Shown: piece by piece, positions 10,767 through 21,146 of the stretch
Layout: the number at the start of each line of letters is the position of its first letter
How positions within the stretch are numbered: the stretch's first letter is position 1
Assembly (NCBI GenBank): GCA_001931905.2
Contig: MSJI02000006.1
Span: 106,696-170,695, forward strand
Source of the DNA: Cladosporium sp. IMV 00045
Lineage: Eukaryota; Ascomycota; Dothideomycetes; Cladosporiales; Cladosporiaceae
Length of the DNA stretch: 64,000 bases
Direction: 5' to 3'
Notes under the pieces: generated by a model
Databases searched by the model: none
The model's input: only the letters and a program-made list of their open reading frames with translations
What the model was told of the DNA's origin: nothing
Translations under genes and position numbers: made by a program

Positions 10767-13700
10767 ATGGCAGCCGACGACATCGAGAACCGCAACCTTG
10801 GACCTGGACAGCAGCTGAACTTCAGCCAGAGCGGCGGATCCGGCAACACTCAGTACAACGCGCACACGCAGAACCACTATTACACCTCAACTGCTGCGAC
10901 CCAGCGTGAGCAACCTTTGTCGTGCGCGGACGTGCTCTGCAGCGGGCTCACTCGACCTGACGTTGACAGAGAGGCTCTCATCTATGCGAAAGGAAAAAAG
11001 GTGGAGGGAACCTGCGAGTGGATCGAGCAGAATGGCGAGTACGTTGCGTTCCTGCACGGTGATGCGCGAATGCTATGGATTTGCGGAGGCCCGGGCAAAG
11101 GCAAAACCATGATTTCAATTTATCTCACCCAGCTACTGGAACTGCGACAGCGAGTGGTATACTTCTTCTGTCAAGCCGGCAACGAGAAGCGTGCTGCTGC
11201 AACCTACGTATTGCGAAGTCTACTGTGGCAGCTCGTTACAAAACAACCAGAGCTATGCGAGCATCTAGGACCGGACCTCGATACACAGGAGAAACGGCAG
11301 GTCACTCTGAACTCCCGGGACACCCTGTGGCTCCTCTTCGTCCGTGTGATACAAGATCCGAGATTGGAGGCAGTAATCTGTCTTGTTGACGGACTCGACG
11401 AGTGCGAAGAAGACTCTCAGCATTGGCTTGCAACGCGGTTCGGGGAGCTCAACAGTGCCCCAGATTCTAATCTATCCCAAATCTCATTGCGCACTATCGT
11501 CGTCAGCCGCCCAGGAATTCCTTTTTCGAAAAATTCTCGGAACATACGCTTGGACCCGGATAATGACCAGCAGGTCAGCAGAGATATCAAGACATTCGTG
11601 TCATCAAAGGTGCAGATGCTATCGGAAAGGCTCGAAACCCATCCAGCAACCGACAATGCACCTGCCCGCCAACGACTGGAGGATGCACTGCTTTCGCGCG
11701 CTGAAGGGACGTTTCTATGGGTTGGCTTGGCGATGGTAGAGCTGCTAAAAAAGAGAACCTGGAGGGACGTCGAGGATACCCTTCACGAGATTCCCAAAGG
11801 TCTCCCAGCTCTTTATGATCGCATGCTAAACAGCATCGAGCCGAAACACCACCAAGCTTGCAGTTCAATACTCTTAATACTTACCGTCGCTGTTCGACCC
11901 TTTTCAATGCAAGAGCTGAGCGATGCCTTTGATCATCAAGGAGCGCCTGGTGGTCTCGGCGACCTCGAAATTCTTCGCGCCCGAATTGCAGCGTGCGGAC
12001 CGCTCGTGCATGTGTCAAACGGAACAGTCACCTTGATACATGAGTCCGTGAGAGACTATCTGCTTATGAGCAGAGCCGAGAATGAACGTTTGCTTGGGCC
12101 GTTTGGGTGGTCATCTTCTTGGGCACATCTCCAGCTGGCTAGCGCCTGTGTTGCTTGTATCTTATGGCACGGCGAGGAGCGAATTCAAAATTTGTACACC
12201 ATGCACGGTGAAGCGCGAGTTCAAAACTTGAACTTGATGCGCGATAGGCTGAAGGACTCCGCGAAGACGAACGCTTTTCTAATCTATTGCTTGGAGTACT
12301 GGCCAGAGCACGCCCGAGAATCAGGAGATTACGGACAAAAGCTTCTCGATGATCATCCCCTCTTTTTTGGCGAGAACTCAAAAGCCAGAGACGCTTGGTG
12401 GTACGTTTATGCAAATCATCATCTGCGATACAAGTACAGGGGAGACATCGCCTCGATACGATCGTTGCTGCACATAGCATGCGCCCTGGACTTTACATCA
12501 TGGGCCCATAGGCTTCTTCTTGGTCACTACACTCGGTCGCTGCGCTGGGTAAAAGTGTGGCGAGCGAATCGAAGAGCCGGATCTGGACCAACACCGCTGT
12601 ACATAGCTGCCAATCTCGGCCATCTTAACGTTGCAAAGCTACTTCTCGAGCATCATGCTGGGGTAAACCGCAAGTCATACCCTAGTACACGACAGGGCTA
12701 CTTTCTAGGCTTCTACCAGTCGGAAACACCACTTCACACAGCTGCTGAAAGCCACCACGCACTGCTTGTACAATTGTTGCTCGATCACGGCGCAAGTGTA
12801 GAGACGAAGAGACGGTACGATGAGTGCACTGCTCTTCATCTAGCTGCCAAGAAAGGGGGCCGTGCGACCACTCAATTGTTACTTGCACGAGGAGCGGAAA
12901 TAGGGGCTCGCGATTCAGAGGGATCTACACCACTCCACCGTTTGACCGGATGGTACGGCGATGACACTGATCTTCTCTCGTTGCTGGTCAAGTATGGGGC
13001 GAGTGTCACTGCTGCTGACCAGTCTGGTACCACGCCACTGCATAAAGCTGCGCGATGGGGACACCTTGCAATGGCTCGAGCACTAATTGAGTACGGCGCA
13101 GAGATCAACGCTCGGGATGATTCCACTGATATACCTCTACATTCTGCAGCCCTTTCTCAGATAAGCATACAGGTCATTCGTTTGCTACTTGAGCAAGGCG
13201 CAACACTTCATCTCGAAAACAGAGACGGCTTCACCCCATTGCATGTGGCAGTCTACGCAGGCAACGTGCCCGGAGTTAAAGTACTAATTGAGTACGGGGC
13301 CGATTTCATTTCCAAAAGTCGAAAAGGCGCAACAGCTTTGCATGTGGCAGCAGGGAACACTTTTGGGACTACGCAGCTATCTGAAGACGACGCGCTGAAC
13401 GTTCTACTTATTCTACTCGAGCGCAAAGCAGACATTCGTGCGAGGGACGTATGTGACCAGACGCCACTGCATTGGGCATTTGAAGTGAAAGACCGCCGCG
13501 TGCGTACGGAAGCTTTCGAGCCTATCGTACGGACCTTGCTTGAGTGGGGTGCAGACGTGAACGCGCAAGATGTCAACGGCAACTGTCCCTTACATTTGTG
13601 CGTGAAGATTGGGCTAAGAGAGATTGGACGGCTGCAAAAGAAAGCATCTTATCATGTGCCAGTGCTACTGAGTCCCGTCACACAGCTATTGCTGGAGAAC

Positions 13701-13850
13701 GGCGCTGATCCTCGCGCAAAGAATCGTACCGGCAGGACGCCATTTCATCTCGTCGAGAAAAAACACAAAATCATCTTTGCTACCCACGACAGACATAGAA
13801 ACGTATGGCAGGACATAAAGACGTGGTACACGCTTATCACGCCGTCGTAG
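10767..13850 (+). CDS. NACHT-ankyrin NLR with N-terminal amyloid-like motif
   Basis: Single exon, 1027 aa from the ATG at 10767; the open frame starts at an upstream GTG, but copy B supports ATGGCAGCC. Residues about 10-40 are a Gly/Gln/Asn/Ser-rich segment (GPGQQLNFSQ, GGSGNTQYNAHTQN). It resembles the short amyloid signalling motifs of the sigma/SesB type at the N-termini of some fungal NLRs; this is a resemblance, not a tested match. A NACHT NTPase follows: Walker A GGPGKGKT near residue 108 and Walker B CLVDGLDECEE. About 11 ankyrin repeats run from about residue 612 to the end (TPLHxAA and LLLxxGA units). Such proteins act in fungal self/non-self recognition and regulated cell death, the motif recruiting an effector by amyloid templating. 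No HET, HeLo, lipase or phosphorylase domain is fused and neither neighbour is an obvious effector. Confidence 0.9.
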   Translation: MAADDIENRNLGPGQQLNFSQSGGSGNTQYNAHTQNHYYTSTAATQREQPLSCADVLCSGLTRPDVDREALIYAKGKKVEGTCEWIEQNGEYVAFLHGDARMLWICGGPGKGKTMISIYLTQLLELRQRVVYFFCQAGNEKRAAATYVLRSLLWQLVTKQPELCEHLGPDLDTQEKRQVTLNSRDTLWLLFVRVIQDPRLEAVICLVDGLDECEEDSQHWLATRFGELNSAPDSNLSQISLRTIVVSRPGIPFSKNSRNIRLDPDNDQQVSRDIKTFVSSKVQMLSERLETHPATDNAPARQRLEDALLSRAEGTFLWVGLAMVELLKKRTWRDVEDTLHEIPKGLPALYDRMLNSIEPKHHQACSSILLILTVAVRPFSMQELSDAFDHQGAPGGLGDLEILRARIAACGPLVHVSNGTVTLIHESVRDYLLMSRAENERLLGPFGWSSSWAHLQLASACVACILWHGEERIQNLYTMHGEARVQNLNLMRDRLKDSAKTNAFLIYCLEYWPEHARESGDYGQKLLDDHPLFFGENSKARDAWWYVYANHHLRYKYRGDIASIRSLLHIACALDFTSWAHRLLLGHYTRSLRWVKVWRANRRAGSGPTPLYIAANLGHLNVAKLLLEHHAGVNRKSYPSTRQGYFLGFYQSETPLHTAAESHHALLVQLLLDHGASVETKRRYDECTALHLAAKKGGRATTQLLLARGAEIGARDSEGSTPLHRLTGWYGDDTDLLSLLVKYGASVTAADQSGTTPLHKAARWGHLAMARALIEYGAEINARDDSTDIPLHSAALSQISIQVIRLLLEQGATLHLENRDGFTPLHVAVYAGNVPGVKVLIEYGADFISKSRKGATALHVAAGNTFGTTQLSEDDALNVLLILLERKADIRARDVCDQTPLHWAFEVKDRRVRTEAFEPIVRTLLEWGADVNAQDVNGNCPLHLCVKIGLREIGRLQKKASYHVPVLLSPVTQLLLENGADPRAKNRTGRTPFHLVEKKHKIIFATHDRHRNVWQDIKTWYTLITPS

Positions 13851-15214
13851 GTAGCAACTTCGAGAGCACGAACGTAGCTGGATTCGTACGTATTCTATCT
13901 AACATTCACTCGATTCTTACGAAAGTATAACTTCTGGAAACGCGCGTATACCACCCCTTCTTGCATATACTATCGTATGAGTCAGGGCTGGAAAATGTAC
14001 ATGTTTCTTTTGTTTTTTTCGATATAGAGCTAATAGCATAACGAAGGCACGAGATGCAGCGCACACTATAAGGTATGTGGTAAGATCTTCCAACTGACAC
14101 GGAGAACATTACAATAACAAGCAGAAAACAAAGGGCAGGTACTGTGACAATTTTGGAAACAAATGCACCTGTCGACATAAACACCCATTTCAAGTTCTGC
14201 AGCACTTCCTGTATTGACGTAAAGTTTGCTGTTCATTCATTTGACCCTTCAGCATCTATTACTCATTGGTCCGGCATTCGAAGTAGTGTGTCTTGAAGAT
14301 GGACGCCAAATGCTCACTGGCATCTACCCCAACCCTAACCCTTAATTCTCGTGACTACGACAATCCCGTACAGATGTCAGACATGCTCATCGTTTCTCTT
14401 CCGACAATTTGGACAGATTATGTGACTCCAATGCCGCCCTGGCAATTGGAGTACATCTTTAAAAGCAAAGTGTGCCACTTTTCCCACTCTATGCTCAACG
14501 GTACCATGGAAGTAGAGGATACACGTAGTCCCTACGATGGATGCGGAGAAGCTGTCGTCCAATGCATCCGCAAGATTTACTTACCATGAGAGGAATGATC
14601 ATCTGCAGCGATGAATCTCCAATGCAATGAGTGAACATTGCTCGGGATTGACTGTCACTTCAAAGTACATCCTTTGGGAGGGTAAAGTTATATTTTGTTA
14701 TGAGAATCTGGATCTGGCTTTGCAGGAATGCCGCGAGTGTCATCCACTCACATTGATACCTTACCTACTTTTGCGAGAATGCAGTCTGCGGTCGATAGCA
14801 AGCAAGTGACGACTCTCAGATAGATTGAACGAATTGATTCATGACCATGTTATGACGCCCTCATACAGATATCAACACGATCGTACGGATATCGTCTTTA
14901 CCAACCGCGAAGAGCTTAGCGCGATCTTGCCCAGAGATCGGGATTGCTGGGAAGTGAAAGCAGATCGCGCGCTAGCAGGCTAGCACAAAGATGATGACCT
15001 CATGGATACTCTTCCACCACCCGAATTAATTGTAGTAGCTCTACACTTTTCTGTAGGAGAAGCATGACGCTTTGAACCGTCGTTGGCGTCTGTCGGCGGT
15101 CAGTAGTGTAAGTAGGTTTACTCCCCTCCTCGACTTCTTCTTTGTTCACCATCTCCGCAAGGGCGAAGGTGTTTCCCTTCCTTTCAACAACTTTCGCGCT
15201 CCCTCCCATCTGCT
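13851..15214. other. intergenic, NLR to FAD oxidoreductase
   Basis: No supported gene. The 98-aa ORF at 14293-14589 is interrupted in copy B by an insertion and a stop. A short CCCCAACCCTAACCCTTAA telomere-like stretch lies at 14327-14345. The last ~350 bp are well conserved in copy B and are probably promoter and leader of the FAD oxidoreductase gene. Confidence 0.5.
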
Positions 15215-17064
15215 ATGACAGACGGTGTCAAGCCTTTACTGGAATCTCGTGGATCGCAAGCTCGCTTCAACATGGGAACCAACATGGAGAATCCGAAGCG
15301 CAAGCAAGTGCTGGTCGTGGGCGCTGGCGCAGCTGGTACGTACTTAAGATAAATACTGCTTTGTGCAACGCGATCGCTAACACCAAGACAGGCATGAGCT
15401 GTGCGGAACACCTCTCAAACCACCCCGACAAGTTCGACGTGACTCTCGTTGATGCGGTCGACTACTGCGGTGGTCAGGCTTACAGCATTCCGCTCGATAA
15501 AGAGAAGACAGGCGCGTCATGGCTCAACCAGGGCGTGCAAGGAGGTGCCTACATCTTCCACCACACCATGACTATGTTCGCGCGCAATGGATATTGGGCC
15601 GACCCTGTGAAGCTCCAGGTCAGCTTTGGCAAGGACGATCAATTCTGGACCAATGTCTTCCCTACCCAAATGCTCAAGAAGCACGCGAAGGAGGTCAAGA
15701 GGTTCTTCTACATGCTCAAGATCGTGCGCTGGTTCGAAGTCCTCTTCGCCATGCTGCCGATCAAGTACCTGGTGAAGCTCTTCTGGTTCTCCGAGGAATT
15801 CGCCAACGTGGTGGCACTACCTATGGTTGCTCTTTTCCTAGGCACCGGTAACTACGCACCGGAGGTCCCATCCATGGTCCTCGAGCGTCTCTGCACAAGC
15901 CCGACTTACGGTATGTGGTACCCGCCAGACAAGAACAGCATTGCCTCCAACCAGCCGCCCATGGTCGTTTTCCCCAACTTCAGCGAATTCTACGAGACCT
16001 GGCGCAAGAATCTCGTCAAGAAAGGTGTCAACGTCCGTCTGAGTACCGAAGTCACCCGCATCACACGACGCGACAAGAATGGTGTCACCGTGAAGATCAT
16101 CGGCCGCACTCCCGCAAAGGATGGCCACAACCAAGACTCTGCTTGGGTGCCGGACAATGTCGAAGGCTCCAACGCCGATGCTGACAAGGTCGAGACGACC
16201 GAAGAGTACGACGAGATCGTTCTGTGTGTCCTCACCGATACCGCCAAACGCCTGCTCAAGCCCACCGTCACCACCCTCGAATCTAAAATCCTTGGTTCTG
16301 CTAAATTCGCAAACGACATCACCGTCACCCACACCGATGCCGACTATATGCGCAAGCACTACGAAAACTTCTACAACCCCGACCAAGCTGTGTCCGAGAT
16401 CAACGGCGTCAGTATGCAAGAGCGCAACGACTTCGCCAAGGACAACTTCAAGCCCATGTACCTGATCAAGATGTACTCGCAAGACCTGACCAAGCTGGAG
16501 ATGTGCTTCGACTGCACCAACTACCAAGCGCAGTTCCCGCCCTCGGTCCCCTTTGACAACCACGTGTTCCAGACCATCTTCCTCAACAACGAGCGCGACG
16601 GCCACCTCTGGTCCATCGACCAAATCGACGAGAGCAAAATCATCCGCAAGGACTGGTGGCACCAACTCTGCCACTCCTTCACGCACTACCTCTTTGTCGT
16701 CCCCTGGATGTGGCTGCTGCAAGGCAAGCGCCACACGCGTTACGCCGCCGCCTGGACCATGGTCAACGCGCATGAAGTCGCTTGCATGTCTGGCATCGCC
16801 GCCGCTGTCGACTTGGGCGCTGAGTACCCTGATGACCTGGAGAGGGACAGGTTTGCCCTCCTAGCTTTCAGGCTGTATTATTTGCTCGCTTATGGCAGGT
16901 GGTATAGACGTCGTGCGACGAAGCACTCCAAGGAAGGTGTGGGCAAGGATTATGCTAGTGGGCTTTATGGCTCGTTCTATCAGGGCCCGGGCGTCAATTC
17001 GAAGCAGGATCGTTTGATTTGGAGGAAGGAGGTGGAGGCTGGTAGGAGTTTGGAGAGCTTTTAG
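15215..17064 (+). CDS. FAD-dependent oxidoreductase, amine-oxidase-like fold
   Basis: Two exons, 15215-15335 and 15392-17064, 597 aa. The intron (GTACGT...ACAG) falls inside the last Gly of the dinucleotide-binding motif VVGAGAAG (residues 34-41); reading through it meets a stop at the ATG frame, so splicing is required. After the Rossmann motif come an acidic end of the second strand (VTLVDAVD) and GGQAYSI, typical of the flavin amine oxidase/NAD_binding_8 superfamily. Hydrophobic stretches near residues 175-215 may be membrane-associated. Substrate is unknown; no signal peptide, so it is probably cytosolic or membrane-bound. Copy B differs by only a few residues, mostly near the N-terminus. 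Confidence 0.85.
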
Positions 17065-17640
17065 ATTTGGGATACAGATGTCTGATGATGGATTGACCAT
17101 AATACCAAACTATTGGAAGATGATACAATGTCAAACTTTCCATCTATCTGATTTACTTAACCTAACCCGACCAAAGCATGTTTCGTCATTTCCCCATGTC
17201 TGGTCACACTTGTAGTTTTTCATCTCGAAACAAAATCGACAACTATAAAGTGCACACAAGACCACCACTCAACGTAAGCTTTTCCCAAGCCACAACTGCC
17301 GAGCACAGCCGGCGAACAAGCCTGTTTTCTGATCTTCATCACTCCACCTCTCAACTCCACGCAAAGATCGACGCCCTGCCAAAAACTCCCCCGCTTCGTC
17401 GGCTCTCGCGTGAGTTGGTGGCCCTACCCGACAGTGCAATGAATGTCAGAAGAGGGGTCGATGCGGACATCCTCTAGCAATGATGACCGTGATGTCAGCG
17501 ATTCACCCGGTAATATAGAAAAGTGTTGAAGTGGAAGGTTGGAAAGCGAAGGGGATTCGTTTTCGATGCTCTACATCTTCACATCCTGGTTGACTGAATG
17601 GTATAGTATATTCCTATATCTGCCTAAATATTGAAATCAA
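17065..17640. other. intergenic
   Basis: No gene seen. Similar to 45760-46336 in copy B with small indels; presumably the FAD gene 3' UTR and the promoter of the SMP-30-like gene. Confidence 0.5.
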
Positions 17641-18935
17641 ATGTCTACTTACGCCGCTGTACTCGCTCTGCTGGCGACCGCATCAACGGCGCAGTCTCTC
17701 CCACCAGGTGTCTCTCCCCCAGTCGCCAGGACATGCGGCCCATCAACGGCAAACATCGTTTGTCTACACAAGTACGCCTCGGTCCTACCATATCATTTCT
17801 TCCGCAACGGCACCGCCGAGGAACCACCCACGTTTGGTTCTACCAGCGTGCCAAACGATACCTCCTTTGGCCTGGTGGAAGATGCGGATTTTCTTGTCTT
17901 CGACGAAGCGCGCGCCTTCGAGCTCTTGGGCGGGTCGCCAACGTACGATTTCGTCTTTGAAGTCTCGCCCGCTGTGCATGAAGCTCCTGTCTATGTTCCC
18001 AGCTTGAACAAATTGTTCATGAGCCAGCTCGCGCCGCCGCCGGGTTATCTGCCACAGTTGGTCGTGGATCTCAATCAGGACCCTCCCACGATTGCAGAGT
18101 ATCTTTCTGATCCGCCTGTGTATGCTCCGAACGGAGGAACCTTTCACAATGGTCTTATTTATTGGGGTGAGTATGTCCTTACAAAGCACCAAGTGATCAC
18201 CGCTAACAATGTAAAGCCGCCTCCGGGGGCAACAACTCCATCGGAGGCACAGAGCAACGTCCCGGTATCCGCACTCTCGACCCTCACACCAACAAAACGG
18301 TCACCCTGCTAAACAACTATTTCGGCTACTACTTCAACACGATCGACGACCTCTTCGTCGACTCCCACGGCGCCATCTGGTTCACCGACCCAGACTATAG
18401 CTGGTTCAACCGCCTAACCGACACAGCGCCCCAGCTCCCCTCGGCCTCCTATCGCTTTGATCCTTCCACCGGCGCTGTGACCGTCATCGACGATTCTTTG
18501 AAGCAACCCAACGGCATCGCCATCTCCCCCGACGGCAAGAACGTCTATATCTCCGACACAGGCGCCATCTCTGGCTCCGTTCTCCCTGACGGACCGCCCG
18601 GCAGCCCTTGGAACCAGACCGGTGTCCGTACGATTTACAAGTACGACCTCGTCGACGACGGCACGCACATCACGGGTAAGAGGCCAATCTGGCTTGCGCA
18701 GCAGTTGGTCCCTGATGGATTGAAAGTGGCAGCAAACGGCTATGTGCTCACCGGTGCGGGCTTTGGTGTTGACATTCTTGATCCGAAGGGGGTGTTGATC
18801 GCGCGCGTGCAGACGAATTATACCGTGCAGAATTTCGCTTGGGTGGGCGACGGGTTGACGGAGTTTTGGATCATGGGAAACAATGGTGTTTCCAGGGTTA
18901 GATGGGACTTGAAGGGGCAGGATCTGGCTGCTTGA
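17641..18935 (+). CDS. secreted SMP-30/gluconolactonase-like protein
   Basis: Two exons, 17641-18166 and 18217-18935, 414 aa. The 50-bp intron runs GTGAGT...GTAAAG. The join gives IYW-AASGGNNS and continues the same fold. Residues 1-18 are a signal peptide (VLALLATASTAQS). The rest is a predicted six-bladed propeller: NGGTFHNGLIYW, DDLFVDSHGAIWFTDPDY, LKQPNGIAISPDGKNVYISDT and LVPDGLKVAANGYVL are typical SMP-30/gluconolactonase blade motifs, with acidic and Asn residues likely to bind a divalent metal. Members hydrolyse lactones or related esters; the substrate is not determinable. Several N-x-S/T sites fit secretion. Copy B is 46337-47631. Confidence 0.85.
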
Positions 18936-19913
18936 AGAGTGGGGTGTGGTTAGTGTTGGTTCTCTACGGGAATCGATACTCGCTGAGCATTTGTTGGACA
19001 AGGCGGACTTGTGAAGGTATTGGCTTTGATTCGAATGAACAAAGAAAGATTTTCAATTTGGTCAAGTCGCTAGTTGTTTGATACGAAGGGGCACTCAAAT
19101 ATTTGGCTTCGCTTAATCATTCATCGTTGACTGTATGTGGGGTTCGATGAAATCAATTGACCCTTAGCTTAATCAATTCCTCTCATCAGATATCTCCCGA
19201 GGCTTGAAAAGGGGCTTTGTTATGGTGCCGTCGTTACGGTGATCGCTTCTGCGACGTCCTCGAAGTCATATATCAGCATTTTTCGGTATACTTGCGGTAC
19301 AAGTGATCGCTCGGTCAAGATTCGATGATCAGCTATCAAAGTTGATGTTGATGGCTGTGGCGGCATCAACCATAAAAATGCTCACGGGAAGGACATCTTT
19401 GCGGCGAGAGTGAATGCCAACGACTGTGGCCATCAAAACGATGGAGCCTCGCGGATCTCTTTGTTCCTATAGCCACGGCAGGGTTACCTCGACTCCAAGG
19501 CGGGCCTTCACTGTCGCATGGCTTCAAGGCAGCTCTTGAAGTTACAATTTCAACGGAGCCCCTCGTTGTCATTCACGATTACTCTATGGGCCTAGGAGAG
19601 CATTTAGATACCACCGTAGTGACGACTGATTAATCGGCCTCGAATGACTCATGTGCTCGACTACCTTGACACTCTTCATTGAACGGATCGATCGAGCAGT
19701 CAATGTAGAGCTCTTCCACTGTTCCAAGCCAATCGTAGTGCTTTCACTGGCAAACTGCATCAATCCCAACGGTCCGGTGAACAGAAGGGCTCACCGAAAT
19801 AGCAATTCACTAATCATGTGTCGTGACTTACCGTACATCCGCCCGTCTACCTCTCTCATGGCTCATCCACCTACCATCGTTTGATCGAAAAACCACGAAC
19901 CACTGCGCCAGCA
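18936..19913. other. intergenic with conserved stretch
   Basis: No protein gene supported. About 19370-19780 is more similar to copy B (48060-48500) than most intergenic sequence, although small indels shift the ORFs. It may hold a promoter or an unrecognised RNA. Confidence 0.4.
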
Positions 19914-21146
19914 ATGTCGCAACTTTCAATTCCCTTACCTACAGCGGTGGCCTCTATCTGCGGCCATCGGTTAACAGGAGGAGACGCATCAACCGGGATA
20001 GCAACGACTACCGCAGCGGCAATCACGCACTGTGCTTCTTGCAGACCACTTATCGCAACCGCCTCCAACTACCTTGTCCCAGAAATCACAGCAAGCATGG
20101 ACCGTCTATCACACCAAAAGCCATGCACAAACTGCGCAGAGTTGATCGAACTTGAACAGCAAATGCTAACAGCCCGCTCGAACTGGGAATCCTTCCAGTC
20201 CAAATCGCCGCCTATCACAGGAGATCAAGCCGCTTTCGATGGCTATCAAATAGAACGAAAAGCTCTCGTCAAAGCCTCCAGACAAGCCCTTCTCGCTTAT
20301 ACGAACGCCAAAAACTCTCATTCGTGCCCCGAAGATCCCTCCTGCCCAACCCTCAACGACCAAACAACACCACCGTCACCCTCTCGAACAACCCCATTCA
20401 CGCCGAAGACATCACCAGGAAAAAGCCCCAAAAGCGTTACCTTCGATGAAACACAACACCATCCCGACAGCGAGACTAGCCGCGAAAGGTTCACTTTCCT
20501 CCGCCACATGAAGACTCACTATGTGCCTGGGAAGTATGCCCACCCACACGGGGATACGTGGTTGAATACGTCGAATCCTGGGCTGAATGGATGGTTGTGG
20601 GGCTTCAAGGGAGAGCGGGAAGAAGATTTTGAATTGAGTAGGCAGAAGAGCGAAAAGGAAACCTTGTCTTGGGAAGCGTTCAAGGAGTTTCTCGACAAGG
20701 AGTGGGAGAAGAGATCATTGACTGGGGTCCGAGACAATCGTGTTGAGAGTCCGGCCGGCACGGGCTTGAACTTCACATGTGCCAACGAACTGGACAAGCC
20801 TGTCTTGGAGGATGCAAAGGAGGAAGGCCACGAAGACAAAGCGGAGGAAGAGACGAACAGTATTGGCTTGGGCTCGAACGACAGTGACTCTGACTCGTAT
20901 GATGCCTCCCAAACAAACGACGACAACACCGAGGAATCTCGACTCTCAAGAAGCGAGTCGATCATCGCAAGTTTGAAGCGAAATAAAGACGACGAGGAGG
21001 AAGGCTGGACGCTTGGAGACTTCCAAGACAAGGAAGAAGTCTTCGCTATTCGCATCATGGAACCAGGAGACTTGGTCTGTTCAGCGACTGAACAACCTGG
21101 TTCTGGAAAGAACAATGGCTTCACGATGCCCGTCTCTGAGAAGTGA
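19914..21146 (+). CDS. acidic protein of unknown function
   Basis: Single exon, 410 aa from the first in-frame ATG (19914), which copy B shares. The N-terminal ~90 residues contain paired cysteines (CASC and CTNC about 35 residues apart), a possible zinc site. A central conserved part has RFTFLRHMKTHY, NPGLNGWLWGFKGERE and TLSWEAFKEFLDKEW. The C-terminal third is rich in Asp/Glu/Ser and probably disordered. No family is recognised and no signal peptide is present. The C-terminus (DKEEVFAIRIMEPGDLV...PVSEK) is conserved at nucleotide level in copy B but frame-shifted there. Confidence 0.75.
   Translation: MSQLSIPLPTAVASICGHRLTGGDASTGIATTTAAAITHCASCRPLIATASNYLVPEITASMDRLSHQKPCTNCAELIELEQQMLTARSNWESFQSKSPPITGDQAAFDGYQIERKALVKASRQALLAYTNAKNSHSCPEDPSCPTLNDQTTPPSPSRTTPFTPKTSPGKSPKSVTFDETQHHPDSETSRERFTFLRHMKTHYVPGKYAHPHGDTWLNTSNPGLNGWLWGFKGEREEDFELSRQKSEKETLSWEAFKEFLDKEWEKRSLTGVRDNRVESPAGTGLNFTCANELDKPVLEDAKEEGHEDKAEEETNSIGLGSNDSDSDSYDASQTNDDNTEESRLSRSESIIASLKRNKDDEEEGWTLGDFQDKEEVFAIRIMEPGDLVCSATEQPGSGKNNGFTMPVSEK

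Noticed and set aside
14293..14589. 98-aa plus-strand ORF after the NLR
   Set aside because: Copy B has an insertion and stops in the aligned region, so the frame is not conserved.
13851..15214. Possible effector gene next to the NLR
   Set aside because: No ORF in this interval carries an effector domain or the Gly/Asn/Gln motif, and none is conserved between copies.
15838..16773. 311-aa minus-strand ORF and its counterpart at 44533-45381
   Set aside because: Exactly antisense to the FAD oxidoreductase exon in a GC-rich frame; composition of a shadow ORF, with changes following the sense-strand codons.
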